NCBI RefSeq assembly: GCF_030052815.1 | Contig: NC_079503.1 | Span: 43,752,735-43,816,734 of the forward strand | DNA: 64,000 nt | From: Hevea brasiliensis | Lineage: Eukaryota > Streptophyta > Magnoliopsida > Malpighiales > Euphorbiaceae | Reading direction: 5' to 3' | Shown here: one piece after another, positions 59,598 to 64,000 of the stretch | Numbering within the stretch: the first letter of the stretch is position 1 | Layout: the number at the start of each line of letters is the position of its first letter | Made by a program: the position numbers and the translations under genes | Notes under the pieces: generated by a model | Told to the model about the DNA's origin: nothing | Database searches by the model: none | The model's input: only the letters and a program-made list of their open reading frames with translations

Positions 59598-62500
59598 TCG
59601 TGCACAGTACCATCACAATAATGAATCTTCCGCAAGGGCCATAACGATAAAATAAACTTAGATCTAACCTCAAATCAGAGGAAAATCTAAGCCTGTGCAC
59701 GTACCATGGTAATCAAAACACAACTAACTCCATTGTCTTCTCAACAAATGAGAGAGACGGGTAATAACCTAGTCAAGCATCTATAGTGAGATATAAAACA
59801 ATATTACAATCCATTTAGTGAGCATAAATCACAATATAATTCGATTCAAATTCAATTCCAATATCCAATAATTTTTATGCTCATCACAATTCAAATTATA
59901 AATTTGCATTTTTCCATGAAAATTACCATCACAATTCAAAACATGTTCTATCACAATTTTCCAAAACATAATTTGTTCAATCCATAACAATGCTTAATAC
60001 TTGTGGAAATACCATTTCACAAAGCTGAATTCATACATACTATAACAATTTTCAATAATCATTGAATTAAATCCAATGCTTGTTAAACATAATACATAAG
60101 AAAAATATGTCATTTAATCATATGAAATATTCAAAGTAAAATCAGTTAAAAACTAGTTGTGCACAAACACAATTTAAAACAATAACATACAATTAATCAT
60201 ATGAAATCTTATTCAGAGTAAAATTAGTTGAAAACTAGTTGTGCACAAACCTCTGATGATCGTCTCTCGTGCCGACTCTGTTTCCTTCCCTTTTCCTGAG
60301 TCTTTGGTAACTGAGAAACACAATTTGAAGTGTTCCAGTACTAAATTAAACTGTCTCTAATGATAATGTTCGATAAGTAATTCACTGAAGGCTATTATTT
60401 GCTCAATCACCTAATATACCGACCCTCGATGCGTTTTAGGTAGATTAGGTTTTAGTGTCATTAATATGTCACATTCGATAGGGTTTTAGGGTTGGTACGT
60501 GTTACCAAACTCAATTCTATGTATATTGCGTTTTCTTGCAATTTGCTGGATTCCGGGATACTAGTTTGACCTAACCGGACGGCCTAGTTCCCTCGGTTTT
60601 CGGGTTTCAGTCAAAACTACAAACTTGTAGATCTATGTCTTATTGCATGCGGGGCAAAATTTTAGGTCAATCCGAGTTAAGTAGACCAAGTTATGGTCAT
60701 TACACTATTGCTGGTCAAATGGCATCAAATTAGGTCAATTTTAGGTCAATTTGGTCAACTTTGGTTCGGCCAGTTTTTTGACCCGAACTTGTGCAAGTTG
60801 TTTGACTTACTTATGGTCATTTCTGGGCTTTGGTGTCTTCATAAGACTTGTAGGTATGGGTCTTAACTATTCATGGTTAAAATTTCAGGTCAATTGGACC
60901 TGTTTTGAGTGAGTTATGGCCTAAACACTCACTGCTGCCCAATTGGTCATTTTTCAGGTCCTAATTGCACCTAATCCGAATTGGTCATTTTCTTAGGTCA
61001 CCTTGCAAGCAGAATTTTGGTATGTTTTCTCAATGAAAGTTGGCACATTTTGTGCCTAGTTTCACCTCCAATTGGTCTCATACCAATTGAGGTTACACAT
61101 TTAAAGTTATAGGTCTATTTGCACACTGCCCTCTATATGTCTTTCAAACCCCAATTCAAACACACATTTAACTTGCTCTACTTTAAATCCCCATACCTAA
61201 TTCTGATTTTATACCATTCCATATTCATTTATCACTTCTTACTATGGTCAATTTGGACAGAATACAAACATTCTCAATACATCAAATACAACCCTAAACC
61301 ACAAAGTCCAAATTTAGTAATATATGTACATAAATACACCTAATCATTACATATAATCTCCACTACTAATTTACATATACATTCATCAATTCTTCTATGT
61401 CAACATTCTGCCAACACTTCCATTAATACATACAATTATTCAAGGGTTCCCAAGCTTCCGAAAACCTTCTTCAACACCACATTGCCCTACAATTCATCAA
61501 TTCTCATCCAAGTGCCAAAATCACCATATAAATATGAAGTAATTCACTAGGTTATTAAATCATCATGATCAACACCATTTCTCATCAATTATATGCACAA
61601 ATATCTCATCAAAAACGTGACTCCATGGCTGTCCAAAATGAAAACAACAATAACTCTTCAAACTCAAAATTTTCCTTCACAAAACCAACACCCATAACAT
61701 GCACACAAAACTTAACAAAGCTATCTTCAAAATTATGAACTTACCTTATGCTTGGAGCTTGTTAAACCTTGCTTAAACTTCTCAAATTTAGTATCAAACT
61801 CTTCCTTGTGATGAGTAGACAAAGTTTCATGAAGGAACCTAAGAGATTGGAGTTGAAAATGGAGAGTTAAGAGAGCTTGCATGAAAAATGGCCATGGTGG
61901 TTTCCATTTTCTTCAATTCGGCAACTTTGAATCCAAATGAGGAAGATGAAGTTTCTGTTGGTTTAGTGGAAGTACAGCTGCTCCTCTTTGTTTTATTTTA
62001 TTCCCTTAGTGGTCCACTCATTTAAATTATATCATAAAATAAGTTTAAATGTGTTATTTACACATTTTTCACCCCACTTTTGGCTATTTGTATTAGGTAA
62101 CCCTCTTTTAATTTTTCATTTCATTTTCTAAGTGTAATATTATTTATTTTTAATGGACATTTATGTCAAAAGACAATTCGGGATGTCAAATGACCATAAT
62201 GCCCCTGTTCGGGTGGCATTCCCGATTTTTCAGATACTGGTTTTGTCTGTTTTTCGATTTCTCACTTTTCTTTGTACTAATTATTTAATTTTTCTTTGAT
62301 CTTTCTAATAATATTTATTCTTCAATAAGGTTCTATTTAAGTCCAAAAAATATTTTCCAGGGTTCCCCGCAGTCCAGGGCTAGTCAACGGTTCACGCCGT
62401 GACTTCCCGGTGCGGTCACCCATCGCTAGGGTTTCCGGCTCGCTTAACTTGGTTACATTTCTTTGCTATTATTTTTCCTTTGTTTTTCTTGTATTTTCTT

Positions 62501-62626
62501 TTCTTGTATTTCATTATTTTATGTCTCCTCACTCATATTGAAGTATAGTTCTAGGCATCCTAGCTGTCCGGACAACACTGGTCACCGGAACAGCAGAACG
62601 CACTACCGAACTTAGGGGTGTTACAA

Positions 62627-62640
62627 TTCTCCCCCCCTTA
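62627..62640 (-). other. Polypurine tract
   Basis: Minus strand TAAGGGGGGGAGAA just before the 3' LTR. Confidence 0.87.
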
Positions 62641-63855
62641 AATAAATTTCATCCACGAAATTTTACCTGGCATTAGTCTCTGAACAGCTGTGGGTGCTGT
62701 CTCCTCATATCCTCTTCACGTTCCCAAGTAGCTTCCTGGCCTGAATGATGGTTCCATAGTACTTTAACCAGGTGTATCTGTTTGTTCCTCAGCTGCTTCA
62801 CCTCATAAGCCAGAATTTCTATGTGTTCTTCCTCGTATGAGAGGTCTGGATTTACTTCAATCTCTTCAACTGATAGTACATGAGATGGGTCTGATCTGTA
62901 CCTCCTTAACATGGACACATGGAAGACATTGTGTATCCTTGCTAACTCTGGAGGTAATGCCAACCGATATGCCAAAGGACCCACTCCTTCCAAAACCTCA
63001 TATGATTTGATGAAACGAGGACTCAGTTTCCCCTTTTTGCCAAATCTCACATTCCTCTTCCAAGGAAAAACTTTGAGGAATACTTTATCACCCACTGCAT
63101 ATCCAATATCTCTTCTCTTCAGATCAACATAAGACTTCTGACGGTCTAACGCAGCCTTGAGTCTATCTCTGATCAATTTGATCTTTTCCTATGTCTGCTG
63201 AACAATCTCTGGCCCAATCATCTTCCTTTCACCAACTTCATCCCATCATAAGGGAGTTCTGCACTTTCTGCCATACAAAGCTTCATATGGAGGCATCCCA
63301 ATGCTTGATTGGTAGCCGTTGTTATAAGCAAACTCAATCAAAGGCAAGTGTGTATCCCAACTACCTTCAAATTCAATCACACAAGCCCTTAGCATATCCT
63401 CCAATATCTGAATAACTCTTTCAGGTTGGCCATCTGTCTGTGGGTGGAATGCTGTGCTGAAGTTCAATCTAGTTCCTAGGGCTCTCTAAAGACTACCCCA
63501 GAATCTAGAAGTGAACAAATGATCTCTATAAGATATAATCGATACTGGCATCCATGCAATTTTACAATTTCATATATGTACAATCTGGCCAATCCCTCCA
63601 ACTATAGTCCATTTAGAATGGCAAAAAGTGAGTAGACTTGGTTAGTCTATCAACTATAACCCATACTGCATCATGACTATTCTGTGTCCTCGGAAGTCTC
63701 ATCACAAAATCCATAGTTATCTATTCCATTATAATGTTTTCATAGGGTGCCACTTGTATGCTAGCTTGACACTTATTAATGTATACAAATTCTGTTAGTG
63801 GGATGTATCTGTCCCATCTCCCCTTGGATCCAATGACAGAAGTTCTCAGTATATT
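62641..63855 (-). pseudogene. Gypsy integrase and chromodomain-like C terminus, partly rearranged
   Basis: 63176-62673 is open: QKSYVDLKRRDIGYAVGDKVFLKV, SPRFIKSYEVLEGVG, NVFHVSMLRRYRSDPSHV, and a chromodomain-like end LVKVLWNHHSGQEATWE to HPQLFRD. 63467-63246 has the integrase core end ([43 protein letters not shown]); 63720-63470 holds earlier core sequence matching 1-290 base for base over long runs. 63855-63740 encodes a second, worn copy of the EDML...AYNN...MAP region upstream of the core, out of normal order, so the right end is a chimera. Confidence 0.88.
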
Positions 63856-64000
63856 TGTGACACCCCTTACCCGACTACAGTGTAGCCGAGCAAGTTATGC
63901 CACTCAGTGTGCCGAGCACTCTATTTTATCTTAATTCATTTTTATTCTTCCTTTTGAATATAACTTGTGAAATATAATTTATTTAAGCCATTTATCGAAA
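63856..64000 (-). repeat. End of another minus-strand gypsy LTR
   Basis: Starts TGTGACACCCCTTACCCGAC and follows the terminal ~145 bp of the LTRs at 13579-21809 and 5695 (reverse strand). The left flank ATATT (63851-63855) would be its target duplication. Continues past the window. Confidence 0.85.

Larger units (their letters stand above)
58424..62625 (-). repeat. 3' LTR of a minus-strand gypsy element (family A)
   Basis: Minus strand from TGTAACACCCC at 62625 to GGGTGTGACA at 58424, 4202 bp, the longest LTR here. It matches the family A solo LTR (1264-27468). GATAA (58419-58423) is the expected target duplication, but its partner is beyond the window. Contains the double hairpin at 59045-59094 and two minisatellites. 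Confidence 0.92.

Noticed and set aside
59308..59644. 60- and 93-codon ORFs with ISKIILYLK repeats
   Set aside because: Translation of a minisatellite in an LTR; no coding evidence.

Overview
The window is intergenic heterochromatin-like DNA of a higher plant, almost certainly a dicot, built from nested LTR retrotransposons plus one CACTA DNA transposon. Evidence: plant-type Ty3/gypsy chromovirus (Tekay/Del-like) and SIRE/Maximus-like Ty1/copia polyproteins, initiator-tRNA-Met primer sites (TGGTATCAGAGC), a CACTACAAGAAA terminus with TNPA-like exons, and AT-rich spacers. I see no intact host gene, tRNA, rRNA or CRISPR. A Euphorbiaceae source (rubber tree or cassava kin) is only a guess from the general look of the repeats.

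Layout. (1) 1-36587 is one stack of nested insertions. An old plus-strand LTR (its 3' part is 33780-36587) was split by a minus-strand gypsy element, here called H (5' LTR 30283-33779, gag/PR/RT 27469-30098, rest of RT/RNase H/integrase 1-1263, continuing beyond the left edge). A solo LTR (1264-27468, target duplication AGAGA) sits in the RT of H. A minus-strand SIRE-like copia element (1797-24185, duplication GTACC) sits in that solo LTR. The copia element was hit twice: a minus-strand solo gypsy LTR in its env-like ORF (5695-8861, duplication TTTCA) and a plus-strand gag-only gypsy element in its gag (13579-21809, duplication AATTT). (2) 36588-41133: anonymous spacer, then a 5'-truncated LTR (37820-40788). 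(3) 41134-52133: a complete but mutated plus-strand Tekay-like element with two ~3.1 kb LTRs (duplication ATCCC). (4) 52134-55521: very AT-rich spacer. (5) 55522-58423: 5' half of a CACTA element (terminus, ~115-bp subterminal repeats, three exons), cut by a minus-strand gypsy element whose 4.2 kb 3' LTR is 58424-62625, followed by integrase fragments and a further LTR starting at 63856.

Most coding regions are relics with nonsense codons and frameshifts, many of them explainable as C-to-T or G-to-A transitions, as expected from decay of methylated DNA. The exception is the 288-codon gag of the 13579-21809 element, which is open and forms the only coding content of a non-autonomous element that could have used proteins from relatives like 41134-52133.

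The most interesting signal is in the long LTRs. Every gypsy LTR here that is long enough carries, about 540-690 nt before its 3' end, two adjacent hairpins whose stems differ between lineages by paired changes that keep pairing. Upstream lie a ~100-nt cluster of small hairpins that also shows a compensatory change, and a body of degenerate ~200-bp repeats. Downstream is a conserved pyrimidine-rich tract ending in CAG|G. This looks like a conserved cis-acting RNA architecture in otherwise fast-evolving LTRs.
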